Source: Sphingomonas sp.
GTDB taxonomy: Bacteria > Pseudomonadota > Alphaproteobacteria > Sphingomonadales > Sphingomonadaceae
DNA: 64,000 bases
Direction: 5' to 3'
NCBI RefSeq assembly: GCF_024508665.1
Contig: NZ_JANINP010000007.1
Coordinates: 248,001-312,000, forward strand
Position numbers and translations under genes: made by a program. The notes under the pieces were generated by a model. It made no database searches. It was not told where the DNA came from and was given only the letters and a program-made list of their open reading frames with translations. Every line of letters starts with the position of its first letter. The stretch's first letter is position 1. Positions 44,960-52,722 of this stretch are shown one piece after another.

Positions 44960-45018
44960 GGCATGGAACCTTCTGCGCCATCCGGCTTTCAATCACAGAC
45001 ATCACAGGGAGATATTGT

Positions 45019-45222
45019 GTGATCGGAGACTTCATCGCCGCTGCCATCGGCCGCAACATCGACCAGCGCGACGGGGAGGGAGGGACTCTCGGCGCGGTTG
45101 TCGGGGTGGCGACGTGGGAGGTTGCCAAGCGCGTCGTTCCCGCCGCGATCGTGCTCGGTGGCGCGGCGCTCGGCGCACGCTATCTGATGCGCAAGTTCGG
45201 GAACGAGCCCGCCAGCGCTTGA
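45019..45222 (+). CDS. small membrane-associated protein, unknown
   Basis: A 67-residue protein: MIGDFIAAAIGRNIDQRDGE, then GGTLGAVVGVATWEVAKRVV and PAAIVLGGAALGARYLM. The glycine/alanine spacing suggests one or two membrane-associated helices. GTG 45019 is preceded by AGGGAG. The family is not recognised. It lies 31 bp before gmk on the same strand, possibly one transcript. Confidence 0.6.
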   Translation: MIGDFIAAAIGRNIDQRDGEGGTLGAVVGVATWEVAKRVVPAAIVLGGAALGARYLMRKFGNEPASA

Positions 45223-45253
45223 CGCGCCCCCTGCGCGCACGTCAGTAGCGCGC

Positions 45254-45910
45254 ATGATCGATCATCGTTCCTCGCAGCCGCCGGGCTTCAAACGCCGTGG
45301 CCTGATGTTCGTGCTGTCCTCGCCGTCCGGCGCCGGCAAGTCGACCATCGCCAACCGGTTGCTGGCGGAAGAGAATGGTCGCCTCAAGATGTCCATCTCC
45401 TACACGACGCGGCCGATGCGCCCAGGCGAGCAGGAGGGGCGCGAATATCATTTCGTCGATACCGACACGTTCAAGGACATGGTCGAAGACGACGCCTTCC
45501 TCGAATGGGCGCGGGTGTTCGACCAGCGCTACGGCACCCCGCGCGACACGGTGTTCAAGGACCTTGAGGCCGGGCAGGATATATTGTTCGACATCGACTG
45601 GCAGGGCGCGCAGCAGTTGTTTCAGCTTGCCGGGGGCGATGTCGTTCGCGTCTTCATCCTGCCGCCGGGTTTGAAGACGCTCCGCCAGCGACTGGAGGGG
45701 CGCAACACCGACAGCCAGGACATTATCGACCGCCGCATGGAACGCGCCCAGGCCGAAGTCAGCCACTGGGACGGCTATGATTATGTCCTGGTCAACGACG
45801 ATCTCGACGATTGCTTCGAATGCGTCCAGACGATCCTTACGGCCGAACGGCTGAAGCGCTCGCGCCAGCGCGGGCTGATCGGATTCATTCGCAAGCTGCC
45901 GGATAATTGA
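45254..45910 (+). CDS. gmk: guanylate kinase
   Basis: Phosphorylates GMP to GDP. The 218 residues include the P-loop SSPSGAGKSTIANRLL (22-37), ISYTTRPMRPGEQEGREYHF (GMP-binding) and the lid region; FDIDWQGAQQLFQ is the central strand. The GMP-site residues TTRPMRPGE and GREYHF are complete. The first ATG is used; a shorter form from MFVLSSPSG is possible but unlikely because the extension is typical in this clade. Confidence 0.97.
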   Translation: MIDHRSSQPPGFKRRGLMFVLSSPSGAGKSTIANRLLAEENGRLKMSISYTTRPMRPGEQEGREYHFVDTDTFKDMVEDDAFLEWARVFDQRYGTPRDTVFKDLEAGQDILFDIDWQGAQQLFQLAGGDVVRVFILPPGLKTLRQRLEGRNTDSQDIIDRRMERAQAEVSHWDGYDYVLVNDDLDDCFECVQTILTAERLKRSRQRGLIGFIRKLPDN

Positions 45911-45927
45911 TTGGGAGCCAGCAATAA

Positions 45928-46080
45928 ACTCCCTCTCCCCTTGTGGGAGAGGGAGGGAGCGCCGTGGGCGCGGAAGGGTGAGGGGGAGTCACAGCCGATC
46001 TCGCTCGTGACTCCCCCTCACCCTTCCAACTCGCTGACGCGAGCGGGCCCCTTCCCTCTCCCACAAGGGGAGAGGGAGTT
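45928..46080. repeat. CTCCCTCTCCC-type palindromic element
   Basis: A 153-bp inverted-repeat block: ACTCCCTCTCCCCTTGTGGG at the left and CCCACAAGGGGAGAGGGAGT at the right (perfect complement). The inner arms GGAAGGGTGAGGGGGAGTCA and TGACTCCCCCTCACCCTTCC also pair. It lies between convergent gmk and the ATP12 gene, where it may end transcription from both sides. Confidence 0.9.
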
Positions 46081-46098
46081 GGCCATCGGCCGCGCACA

Positions 46099-46779
46099 CT
46101 AGACCAAACTCAGAAACCGCGCGGCTGCCTCGAAGTCGCGTTGCCGTGTCTCGCGCGCTTTCACCGCCAGCTCGTCCTCGCCCCATTGCTCGGCCTGCCA
46201 ATCCTCGTCGAGATTGGCGGCTCTCCAAACGGCGTCGGCGTCCATGGCGCGCTCGGCCAGCGCCAGCGCCAGGACCAAGGATCCCGTGATCGTCACGATC
46301 GGCGACAGCGGCGCGAGCTCGAATGGGGCGCGTGCGGCGACAGCGGCGCCCAGCCGATCGATCGTCGCATCGGGTTGGGCGCGGTGGATCACCCCGGTTA
46401 CGATCTCGAAATGTACGTCGTAGCGGTCGCGTGCCCAATCGAGCGGCGGATTCCATAAAGCGGTCTGACGCTCCACGAGCTCGGGGGGGCTCTCGGCGTG
46501 GTAACAGAGCAGGTCGCTCTCACCATAAGCGGCTAGGCCAGCGGCGAAGGCGGCGGGATCTGGCGCTATGCGGTCGATCGCGGCATTGGCGAGGCCGGTC
46601 AGCGGCATCGCGCGCGGATCGATATCGTCGGCGACCATGCGCCATTCGTCGGCGACGGCTTCGGCCAGGCCGGCGGTCGGCAGCACCAGCGGCGCGCGAC
46701 CCGGCGTGCGCACCGGCCGGTCGTCGAGCCGCACGCCGCGCTCGGCGTCGACGGTGACATCCTTCCAGAATCTCTTCAT
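46099..46779 (-). CDS. ATP12-family F1-ATPase assembly chaperone
   Basis: A 226-residue protein: MKRFWKDVTVDAERGVRLDD, RPVRTPGRAPLVLPTAGLAE, AVADEWRMVADDIDPRAMPL and RQTALWNPPLDWARDRYDVH match the Atp12 family, which in mitochondria and alphaproteobacteria helps assemble the F1 alpha subunit. ATG 46779 overlaps the upstream small membrane gene (ATGA). It is the last of an overlapping six-gene chain starting at crcB. Confidence 0.93.
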   Translation of the reverse strand: MKRFWKDVTVDAERGVRLDDRPVRTPGRAPLVLPTAGLAEAVADEWRMVADDIDPRAMPLTGLANAAIDRIAPDPAAFAAGLAAYGESDLLCYHAESPPELVERQTALWNPPLDWARDRYDVHFEIVTGVIHRAQPDATIDRLGAAVAARAPFELAPLSPIVTITGSLVLALALAERAMDADAVWRAANLDEDWQAEQWGEDELAVKARETRQRDFEAAARFLSLV

Positions 46780-47027
46780 CGCCGCGTCTTGGTCGTCCGT
46801 TTGGGCGGTTCGTCGACGGTGCGCCAGCGATGCGCGAGCGAGGCGGGAACCGCCCAGGACATATAAAGCGCCGACAGCACGATCGCGACGCCCAGCACCT
46901 TTGGAGGCCAGGTCGGCGCGCGCCCGATCAGGATCACCGCGAACACCGCGCCGGCGATCGCGAGCAGGCGGATAGCGGTGATGATCAGCCAACGGTTGCG
47001 GGATTGGACGGCGGAATCGGTCATCAT
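46776..47027 (-). CDS. small two-helix membrane protein
   Basis: An 83-residue protein with two hydrophobic helices (WLIITAIRLLAIAGAVFAVI and VLGVAIVLSALYMSWAVPA) and a basic C-terminus (RTTKTRR). No recognised family. Both ends overlap neighbours by four bases (HAD gene upstream, ATP12 gene downstream), so it is translated as part of the chain. Confidence 0.75.
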   Translation of the reverse strand: MMTDSAVQSRNRWLIITAIRLLAIAGAVFAVILIGRAPTWPPKVLGVAIVLSALYMSWAVPASLAHRWRTVDEPPKRTTKTRR

Positions 47028-47695
47028 GCCTCCAGATGATGCGGCAGGTCGGCGACCGCAAGCGCCACGCCATGCGCGCCCGCCGCGACGAGTTCCTCGG
47101 CGGGATGATAGCCCCAGGCGACTCCCACCGCGCGGACGCCGGCATTCACCGCCATCAATATGTCGAAGCTGGTGTCGCCGATCATTACCGTTCGCGCCGG
47201 GTCGGCGCCGGCTTCCGCGATCGCCGCCGCGATCATCGACGGATGCGGCTTGGAGGGATGACGGTCCGCGGTCTGCAACGTGACGAAATGATGCTTCAGG
47301 CCATGCGCGGTCAGGATATGGTCGAGCCCGCGATCGGATTTGCCGGTGGCGACCCCCAGCATCCAGCCGTCGTCGGCGAGCTGCTCGACGATCGCGTCGA
47401 TGCCGTCGAACAATGGCTCGTCGGCGAGCGCGCCGCTGGTCCGCATCGCGAAGAATTTGTCCTTATACGCCTGGGCCAAGCGGCGGTGATCCAGGTCGCC
47501 GGCGTCCGGCAGCAGCGCCTGCATCGCTTCGACCAGGCTCAACCCGACGATGCGGCGGATGCGGTCGCGCGAGGGTACCTCGACCCGCGCCTCGGTCAGC
47601 GCCTCCTCGACCGCGCGGCAGATATTGGCCTGGCTGTCGACCAATGTCCCGTCGCAATCGAAGATTGCCAATCTGGTCGTCGCGGGGCCGCTCAC
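47024..47695 (-). CDS. HAD-superfamily hydrolase, phosphoglycolate phosphatase-like
   Basis: A 223-residue HAD enzyme: motif I LAIFDCDGTLVDSQANICRA (nucleophile Asp in DCDGT), motif II VATGKSDRG, motif III KPHPSMIAAA and motif IV MIGDTSFDILMAVNAG. The helical cap after motif I (VEEALTEARVEVPSRDRIRR) is the Gph/PGPase type. Starts at GTG 47695, overlapping the FMN-binding protein gene stop. Substrate not determined. Confidence 0.93.
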   Translation of the reverse strand: MSGPATTRLAIFDCDGTLVDSQANICRAVEEALTEARVEVPSRDRIRRIVGLSLVEAMQALLPDAGDLDHRRLAQAYKDKFFAMRTSGALADEPLFDGIDAIVEQLADDGWMLGVATGKSDRGLDHILTAHGLKHHFVTLQTADRHPSKPHPSMIAAAIAEAGADPARTVMIGDTSFDILMAVNAGVRAVGVAWGYHPAEELVAAGAHGVALAVADLPHHLEA

Positions 47696-48288
47696 GCGTT
47701 GCGCATCCAGTGCGCGATGCCGCGCCGTCCCGATGCCTCGACGCCGTCGGCGGCCGACAGCCGCGCTGCTTCGGACTTGTTCTGGCCGAGCTTCAGCGTG
47801 CCGCGCCAGGCGGCGATCTCCAGCCGGAAGCCGACGATCGCGCTCGTCATCTTGCCGAACAGCGCCGGGTCCATTTTGCCGCGGGTCCATGGCGTCTTGT
47901 CGAGCCGCTCTTCCTGATGAGCGGTCAGTTGATCGACCTGTGCGACCAGCGCGTCATGTTCCATCCGCCGCATCGTGCCTTCGAGTTCCACCGCGACGTA
48001 ATTCCAGGTCGGGACCTGATTGTCGTCGAGGCCGTACCAGTCCGGGCTGACATAGCCGTCAGGCCCTTGCGCCACGAACAAGGCGGTCGCGCCGTCGAGA
48101 TGACGGACGATGCCGTTGCCGCGCGCCAGATGCAGGCCGAGCGTGGTTTCGTCGAGCCACACGATTGGCACATGCGCGACGCGCGGGCCGTCCGGCGTCG
48201 CACAGAACAAGGCGCCGAAACCGAGTTCGGCGACCAACGCACGCATAGCGTCGCGATCTTCCCACCGGAACGCGGCATTGGGATGCAT
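47692..48288 (-). CDS. FMN-binding negative regulator family (PaiB-like)
   Basis: A 198-residue protein: FRWEDRDAMRALVAELGFGA, THVPIVWL-like DGPRVAHVPIVWLDETTLGL, HLARGNGIVRHLDG and WYGLDDNQVPTWNYVAVELE match the PaiB/FMN-binding domain 2 family, a split beta-barrel flavoprotein. Some members are described as negative transcriptional regulators, but an oxidoreductase role is equally possible. It overlaps the pseudouridine synthase stop by one base (TGATG). Confidence 0.9.
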   Translation of the reverse strand: MHPNAAFRWEDRDAMRALVAELGFGALFCATPDGPRVAHVPIVWLDETTLGLHLARGNGIVRHLDGATALFVAQGPDGYVSPDWYGLDDNQVPTWNYVAVELEGTMRRMEHDALVAQVDQLTAHQEERLDKTPWTRGKMDPALFGKMTSAIVGFRLEIAAWRGTLKLGQNKSEAARLSAADGVEASGRRGIAHWMRNA

Positions 48289-49484
48289 CAGCGCCCCTTC
48301 CGAGGCGGCCCCTTGGGACCGCCCGATTTGGGCCTTGCAGGCTTTGCCCCGGCAGTCCTGGACCCGGCGGTCTTCGGGCGCGATCCACCCTTGCGCGGCT
48401 CTGCGACCGTTCCTCGGTTGCGGCGCTCGCCCTTGCGTTCCCTGCGCACCGATTTGGCATGGGCTTTCGCCTTGGCCTTTTGCGCGTGCTTGGTCGGCGG
48501 GGCCGGTTCGTCGAGCGGCATCATATTGCCCGCCATCTGGTCGAAGCCCAGGCTTGCCAGGCTTTCGGCGAAATGGGTCGGCAATTCGGCCTCGACATCG
48601 ATCTTGCCGCCATCGGGATGATCGACCGAAATACGGCGCGAATGGAGGTGCATCTTGCGGCTGATGCCGCCGCTCAGAAAGGCTTCGGGACCGCCATATT
48701 TGCCGTCGCCGACGATCGGATGGCCGATCGCCGCCATATGCACGCGCAATTGATGCGTGCGCCCGGTGAACGGCTGCAATTCGACCCAGGCGGCGCGGTT
48801 GCCGGCGCGCTCGATCACGCGATAGCGCGAACGGGCGGGCTGGCCCTCGGCTTCGTCGACATGCATCTTTTCGCCACCGGTGCCCGGCTGCTTGGCGATC
48901 GGCAATTCGATCATGCCGTCCTCGATCGACGGCACGCCGACGACCAAGGCCCAATACACTTTCTTTGCGGTGCGACCCGAAAACGTCTTGGCGAAGAATG
49001 CAGCCGCGCGCGCGGTGCGCGCGACGAGCAAGGCGCCCGACGTGTCCTTGTCGAGCCGATGGACCAGCTTGGGCCGCCCTTCATTGTCGAACTGCAGCGC
49101 GTCGAGCAGCCCGTCGACATGCTGGTGGGTCTTGGTCCCGCCTTGCGTCGCAAGCCCCGGCGGCTTGTTGAGCACAAATGCCTGCGGATCCTGATGGATC
49201 ACCAATTCGCGCGCGAAGGCGATCTCGTCTTCGGTAAGGGGAGGGCGCTCGCGCTTCGGCTTGCCGGCCACCGCGACGGGCTCGGGCGGAGGGAAGCGCA
49301 ATGTCTGTCCAGCGGCAATCCGGTCGCCCGGTGCGGCGCGCGCGCCATCCACGCGCAATTGGCCCGTGCGCGCCCATTTGGCGACGGTGGTGAAGCTGGT
49401 GTCGGGCAGATGCCGTTTGAACCAGCGATCGAGCCGGATGTCGTCGTCATCGGGTGCGACGATGAAGGTGCGGATCTCGCTCAT
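48288..49484 (-). CDS. RluA-family 23S rRNA pseudouridine synthase
   Basis: A 398-residue enzyme with an S4 RNA-binding domain (IRLDRWFKRHLPDTSFTTVA, then QLRVDGARA) and the RluA catalytic domain: VLNKPPGLATQGG, LVHRLDKDTSGALLVARTAR with the nucleophile Asp near 143, and GRTHQLRVHMAAIGHPIVGD. An extended, very basic C-terminal tail of about 75 residues (KAKAKAHAKSVRRER, PRKGGSRPKTAGSR) is beyond the family domain and may be an extra RNA-binding element. RluC-like by architecture; the site cannot be assigned. Confidence 0.93.
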   Translation of the reverse strand: MSEIRTFIVAPDDDDIRLDRWFKRHLPDTSFTTVAKWARTGQLRVDGARAAPGDRIAAGQTLRFPPPEPVAVAGKPKRERPPLTEDEIAFARELVIHQDPQAFVLNKPPGLATQGGTKTHQHVDGLLDALQFDNEGRPKLVHRLDKDTSGALLVARTARAAAFFAKTFSGRTAKKVYWALVVGVPSIEDGMIELPIAKQPGTGGEKMHVDEAEGQPARSRYRVIERAGNRAAWVELQPFTGRTHQLRVHMAAIGHPIVGDGKYGGPEAFLSGGISRKMHLHSRRISVDHPDGGKIDVEAELPTHFAESLASLGFDQMAGNMMPLDEPAPPTKHAQKAKAKAHAKSVRRERKGERRNRGTVAEPRKGGSRPKTAGSRTAGAKPARPKSGGPKGPPRKGR

Positions 49485-49852
49485 GCCATTGCCCGGATCA
49501 GGTGCAGCCCGGCGAACAGCGCGAGGATCGAGCCGATCGCCGAGACCAGGACATACGCGATCGCGATGCCCAATTCGCCGCGCTCGATCATCAGCACGGT
49601 GTCGAGGGAGAAGGAGGAAAAGGTGGTGAAGCCGCCCAGCACGCCGACGCCGAGCAGCAAGCGCGTATGTTCGCTGCCGCCGGTGCGCGCGAGGATTCCG
49701 GCGAGCACGCCCATCAGGAACCCGCCGATCAGGTTCACGGCGAGCGTACCCCAGGGATAATCGGGTCCGAACCAGCCGAGCGTCAGCTTGCCGACCCCAT
49801 AGCGCGCCGCGCTACCGACGGCGCCTCCGGCCATGACGAGAAGGAAATTCAT
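49481..49852 (-). CDS. crcB: fluoride exporter (CrcB/Fluc)
   Basis: A 123-residue four-helix membrane protein that dimerises into a fluoride channel: GGAVGSAARYGVGKLTLGWF, PWGTLAVNLIGGFLMGVLAG and GVLGGFTTFSSFSLDTVLMI carry the pore-lining Asn, and the TTFSSFS signature binds sodium/fluoride. No fluoride riboswitch was recognised upstream. It begins the overlapping chain crcB-rluA-FMN-HAD-small-ATP12 (ATGA with rluA). Confidence 0.95.
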   Translation of the reverse strand: MNFLLVMAGGAVGSAARYGVGKLTLGWFGPDYPWGTLAVNLIGGFLMGVLAGILARTGGSEHTRLLLGVGVLGGFTTFSSFSLDTVLMIERGELGIAIAYVLVSAIGSILALFAGLHLIRAMA

Positions 49853-49925
49853 TCGCGCGCTGTAGCCGGAGGCGGGCATTCGGACAAATGGCGGTTTTGC
49901 GGAGCGGGCGCGCGTCGTGCCAGTC

Positions 49926-50014
49926 GTCACCCCGGACTTGTTTCGGGGTCTAATCCTCAACAACGGAATCCAGCCGTTGTTGCCCGCTGGATGCCGGGAC
50001 GAGCCCGACATGAC
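49926..50014. repeat. 89-bp palindromic element, copy D (inverted)
   Basis: Starts GTCACCCCGGACTTGTTTCG, contains AACAACGGAATCCAGCCGTT and ends GGATGCCGGGACGAGCCCGACATGAC. It is 89 bp, the reverse orientation of copies A and B. It lies upstream of crcB in the 332-bp gap to the lipoprotein gene; no gene is visible in that gap. Confidence 0.9.
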
Positions 50015-50044
50015 GAAAACTGGTTGACTGCTTGCTGCCCGAGG

Positions 50045-50157
50045 CCCCGGCCTTCGCCGGGGCGATCGCCGCGTTGCGGCGATCGGTTTTCAGCATCGAC
50101 GCGAACGGCGTGACCCTTGCTGTCCGTTATCGGGAGGGCGAGCTCGCGTCGATGCTG
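50045..50157. repeat. hairpin cluster downstream of the lipoprotein gene
   Basis: Three inverted repeats in a row: CCCCGGC-CTTC-GCCGGGG (from 50045), GATCGCCGC-GTT-GCGGCGATC (50064-50084) and a wide pair CAGCATCGACGCGA (50091-50104) / TCGCGTCGATGCTG (50144-50157), perfect over 14 bp around a 39-base interior. Confidence 0.75.
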
Positions 50158-50184
50158 AAGCGGCTAGAAGAGATGAGAACCCAA

Positions 50185-50964
50185 TCAGTTCCCGTTATTT
50201 GCGACCAAATCCACTTCGGTCCGCCCGTCACCGCGTTTTTCCACGTAGATGACATAGGCGCCGCCGTCCTTGCCCCGGGTGCCGCCCAGCACATGCTGCC
50301 CGCCATCCGCCTGATGTTCGGCCGAATAGCCGGCGGCGGTGACGCGGCCATAATAATAATCGAGCACCGTCTGGACCGAGGCCCCGGTCGAGAAACTGAC
50401 GACGCGGAGCGCGCAGCCATTGCCGGCGACGCCGGCCGCCTCGTCGACGCGGGCGTCGGGATAGAGCGGAATGTCGGCGGGCAGGCGCTGTACCCAGGCG
50501 GTCGAATATTGAAGGCTGCGCGCGCAGCCCGATGTGCGCTTGTCGGCCTGGCGCTGCGCCAGTGCGCCGAGCGTAACGGAATCGCGCTTCACCTTGCATT
50601 GCAGACAATCGCCGGCCGGGGCGGGTGCCGGCTTGCTGCCGCCGCTCGAAGATCCGGTGCCGTCGGCGATGTTGGTGCCGTCGGTCTTGGACGGCGCCAC
50701 CGAATCGGGCGGCGTCGCGCCCGAATAAGGCTGTTGCGGCGGACGGACGGCGTCGTTGTTGGCCTGACCGGTCAGCGCGGGGTCGACCATGATCTGGTCC
50801 TGGAGCGCGCTCATCATCGCCGGGTCGCGGCTGTTGCCCGTCGTGTTGCCGGCCAGTTCCGCATCGAGCGAATCGATATTGCTGTCGGCCGGCGGCTTCG
50901 ATCCGCACGCCGCGAGGGCGAGCGGGGCGAGCGCCCAGGCCAGATTGCGAAAGGTGATAGCCAC
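50185..50964 (-). CDS. lipoprotein of unknown function
   Basis: A 259-residue lipoprotein: signal FRNLAWALAPLALAACGSKP with lipobox LAAC. A long disordered, Ser/Gly/Pro-rich segment (PQQPYSGATPPDSVAPSK, GTGSSSGGSKPAPAPA) is followed by a CLQCKVKRDS pair of cysteines and a globular domain beginning WVQRLPADIPLYPDARV and ending YVIYVEKRGDGRTEVDLVAN. Family unrecognised. GTG 50964 is chosen because CGGAG precedes it; a longer upstream frame has no signal peptide. Confidence 0.72.
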   Translation of the reverse strand: MAITFRNLAWALAPLALAACGSKPPADSNIDSLDAELAGNTTGNSRDPAMMSALQDQIMVDPALTGQANNDAVRPPQQPYSGATPPDSVAPSKTDGTNIADGTGSSSGGSKPAPAPAGDCLQCKVKRDSVTLGALAQRQADKRTSGCARSLQYSTAWVQRLPADIPLYPDARVDEAAGVAGNGCALRVVSFSTGASVQTVLDYYYGRVTAAGYSAEHQADGGQHVLGGTRGKDGGAYVIYVEKRGDGRTEVDLVANNGN

Positions 50965-51076
50965 CCAAAACTCCGATCGGTTCGGCGCCCGCCATGCCCG
51001 TGAAGTGGTTAATAAACCGCCTATCATGATGACAACGGACTTGCACCCGAGGTGTATTGCCCACATATGACGCAGC

Positions 51077-51569
51077 ATGTTCAACGTGCTCTCGATCGTC
51101 ATCGGCGTGATCCTGCTGGTCGTCACGCTCGTCGCTCCAGGGTCTGTACTCAATTAGCACGAGGTCGTGACGGAGCCGATTTTGGTGTCCGGCGAGGAGC
51201 AAGGAGGGAGCGATGCTGTAGGCATCGTGACCGACGCGCGACGACGTCCGGGCGCCAAAATCGGCCCGCCGCTTCGCGGTTGCCCGCAGGAGCCCGCCGA
51301 GCGTCGTCGCTTGCTTGCGCGTAGCTTCAGCTACGCGTCTGCGCTGCGCTCCTCGTCGGAGGGCTCCTGCGGGCAATCACGATCCTCGCGCTAATTGAGT
51401 ACAGACCCTCATCCCGTTCCTGGGCTGGCTGAACTGGCTCGGACTGATGATCGGCGCGTTCGGGGTGTTGTTCGGCGCGCTGTCGAAGAACAAGGCCGGA
51501 CTGACCATCAACCTCGTGCTGATGGCGATTGCCGCGTTCCGCCTGTTCCTGGGCGGCGGCATCCTGTAA
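51077..51569 (+). pseudogene. small membrane-protein gene interrupted by a MITE-like insertion
   Basis: Before the insertion the frame reads MFNVLSIVIGVILLVVTLVA from ATG 51077. After it, IPFLGWLNWLGLMIGAFGVL continues in one frame through LTINLVLMAIAAFRLFLGGG to TAA 51567-51569. Joined across the 271-bp insert they give a roughly 73-residue protein with two to three membrane helices, of a type common in sphingomonads by recollection. The insertion introduces stops in the original frame, so the product is almost certainly lost. No strong Shine-Dalgarno is seen before the ATG. Confidence 0.85.
51139..51409. mobile_element. 271-bp MITE-like element with terminal inverted repeats
   Basis: Perfect 20-bp terminal inverted repeats AGGGTCTGTACTCAATTAGC, extended imperfectly to about 35 bp (CACGAGG-TCGTGA versus CGCGAGGATCGTGA). 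No transposase. The interior folds into two large stems: CCGATTTTGG...CCAAAATCGG (about 51177 and 51256) and GCCCGCAGGAGCCC...GGGCTCCTGCGGGC (51280s and 51360s), with a GCGTAGCTTCAGCTACGC hairpin inside the latter. The flanks CCA (left) and TCA (right) differ by one base from a 3-bp TNA duplication; removing the element and one copy restores the reading frame of the host gene. An IS with matching ends must act in trans. Confidence 0.9.
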
Positions 51570-51624
51570 GAGAGTCCCTGCGCGCCCGTCCGCTAAGAGG
51601 CGGGAAGCAATAGGGGACGTCTCA

Positions 51625-51987
51625 ATGCGCTACCAATATGGGGTGGCCATCGCGCTGCTGGGGCTCGCTGCCCCGGCCTATGCCGATGCCCTGGATTTCA
51701 TCCTGACCAACAATACCGGCAAGGAAATCACGCTGGTCGAGCTGTCGCCGCTGGGGGCCAACCAATGGCAGCCCAACAAGGTCGACGAGGGTGAGAAGCC
51801 CAAGAACATCAAGATCGGCGGCCGTGCCACGATCCATTTCGACAAGACCGGTACCCAGTGCAAATGGGAGATCAAGGTCACGTTCGTCGACAAGAGCGTG
51901 ACGACATTCCCGGCAGTCAACGTCTGCGACGATTCGTTCGTGACGTTGAGCTTCAAGGGTACGACGCCGGCGTCGAGCGGAAGCTGA
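51625..51987 (+). CDS. exported protein of unknown function
   Basis: A 120-residue periplasmic protein: signal peptide MRYQYGVAIALLGLAAPAYA, then beta-rich DALDFILTNNTGKEITLVEL, KNIKIGGRATIHFDKTGTQC and FPAVNVCDDSFVTLSFKG. Two cysteines may form a disulfide. AGGGGA sits before the ATG. No family recognised; the LTNNTGKEI pattern resembles small immunoglobulin-like periplasmic proteins. Independent of the interrupted gene upstream. Confidence 0.78.
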   Translation: MRYQYGVAIALLGLAAPAYADALDFILTNNTGKEITLVELSPLGANQWQPNKVDEGEKPKNIKIGGRATIHFDKTGTQCKWEIKVTFVDKSVTTFPAVNVCDDSFVTLSFKGTTPASSGS

Positions 51988-51995
51988 TGCGAAAA

Positions 51996-52024
51996 CGAGG
52001 GCCCGGCTTGCCGCCGGACCCTCG
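51996..52024. terminator. hairpin downstream of the exported-protein gene
   Basis: CGAGGGCCCGGC-TTGCC-GCCGGACCCTCG: 12-bp stem with one G-T pair. The nearest T-run, TTTTTT at 52048-52053, is 24 bases further, so termination may be inefficient or directed at the opposing strand. Confidence 0.4.
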
Positions 52025-52051
52025 CCCGCCTATCCTGAACGTTCGGCTTTT

Positions 52052-52621
52052 TTAACGGCAGACCACGCGACCACGGTCGATCGATGAGCCGAGCGCCGCA
52101 CCACCCGCGACGCCTAGCAGGGTGCCGAAGGTCGCCGATCGCCCGCTGGACAAGGCATTGCCGAGCAGGCCACCCAGCGCTGCGCCAGCGATCAGCCCGG
52201 TCGTGCCGTCCGACCGGCGGCAATAATAGCGACCGTCATTGCCGCGATAGACGCGGTCGTTGCGGCTCAGGCGATAGGGGCGATAATAGCGACCGTCGCG
52301 ATAATAGCGGTCGGCATAATAATAACGCTGGCCCGGCTCGGTGCGGTTCCAGTCATACGACCGATAGCGGCGCCAGTCGCGCGTGTCCTTGCGATAGTCC
52401 TTGCGCGCGTCCCGGATCTCGCGATTGCGTTCCCGATTGGCGCGCTGAACGTCGCGCCAGTTATCGGCGTGGCGCAGGTCCTTGCGGTAATCCTTGTTGG
52501 CATCGCGAACCTCGTCGCGATACTCCTTACGCGCGTGATAGGGATTGTCCTGAGCCATCGCCGCTATCGGGGCGATCGTCACACTACCGGCCAAGGCGGC
52601 CATGATCAGCCGTCGCATCAT
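52052..52621 (-). CDS. glycine-zipper 2TM-domain protein with charged repeat region
   Basis: A 189-residue exported protein: signal RRLIMAALAGSVTIAPIAAM, then about 80 residues rich in Arg, Asp and Tyr (KEYRDEVRDANKDYRKDLRH, RDARKDYRKDTRDWRRYRSY) predicted as a charged helical region, a Tyr-rich segment and the glycine zipper GTTGLIAGAALGGLLGNALS with LLGVAGGAALGSSIDRGRVV. The C-terminus is a cysteine-arginine. The zipper half is closely related to 53216-53521. Confidence 0.85.
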   Translation of the reverse strand: MMRRLIMAALAGSVTIAPIAAMAQDNPYHARKEYRDEVRDANKDYRKDLRHADNWRDVQRANRERNREIRDARKDYRKDTRDWRRYRSYDWNRTEPGQRYYYADRYYRDGRYYRPYRLSRNDRVYRGNDGRYYCRRSDGTTGLIAGAALGGLLGNALSSGRSATFGTLLGVAGGAALGSSIDRGRVVCR

Positions 52622-52722
52622 TCATTCTCCCGTTGTTTGGGTGCAGTAAGAACAAACCGCATCGCGGGGAGGTTGCGTGAACGTGAAACTACCTCACGTT
52701 CATCGCAGCGACAGTCGGGCGC

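Noticed and set aside
49853-50020. Fluoride riboswitch upstream of crcB
   Set aside because: The conserved fluoride aptamer core was not found; the gap instead holds an 89-bp palindromic element.
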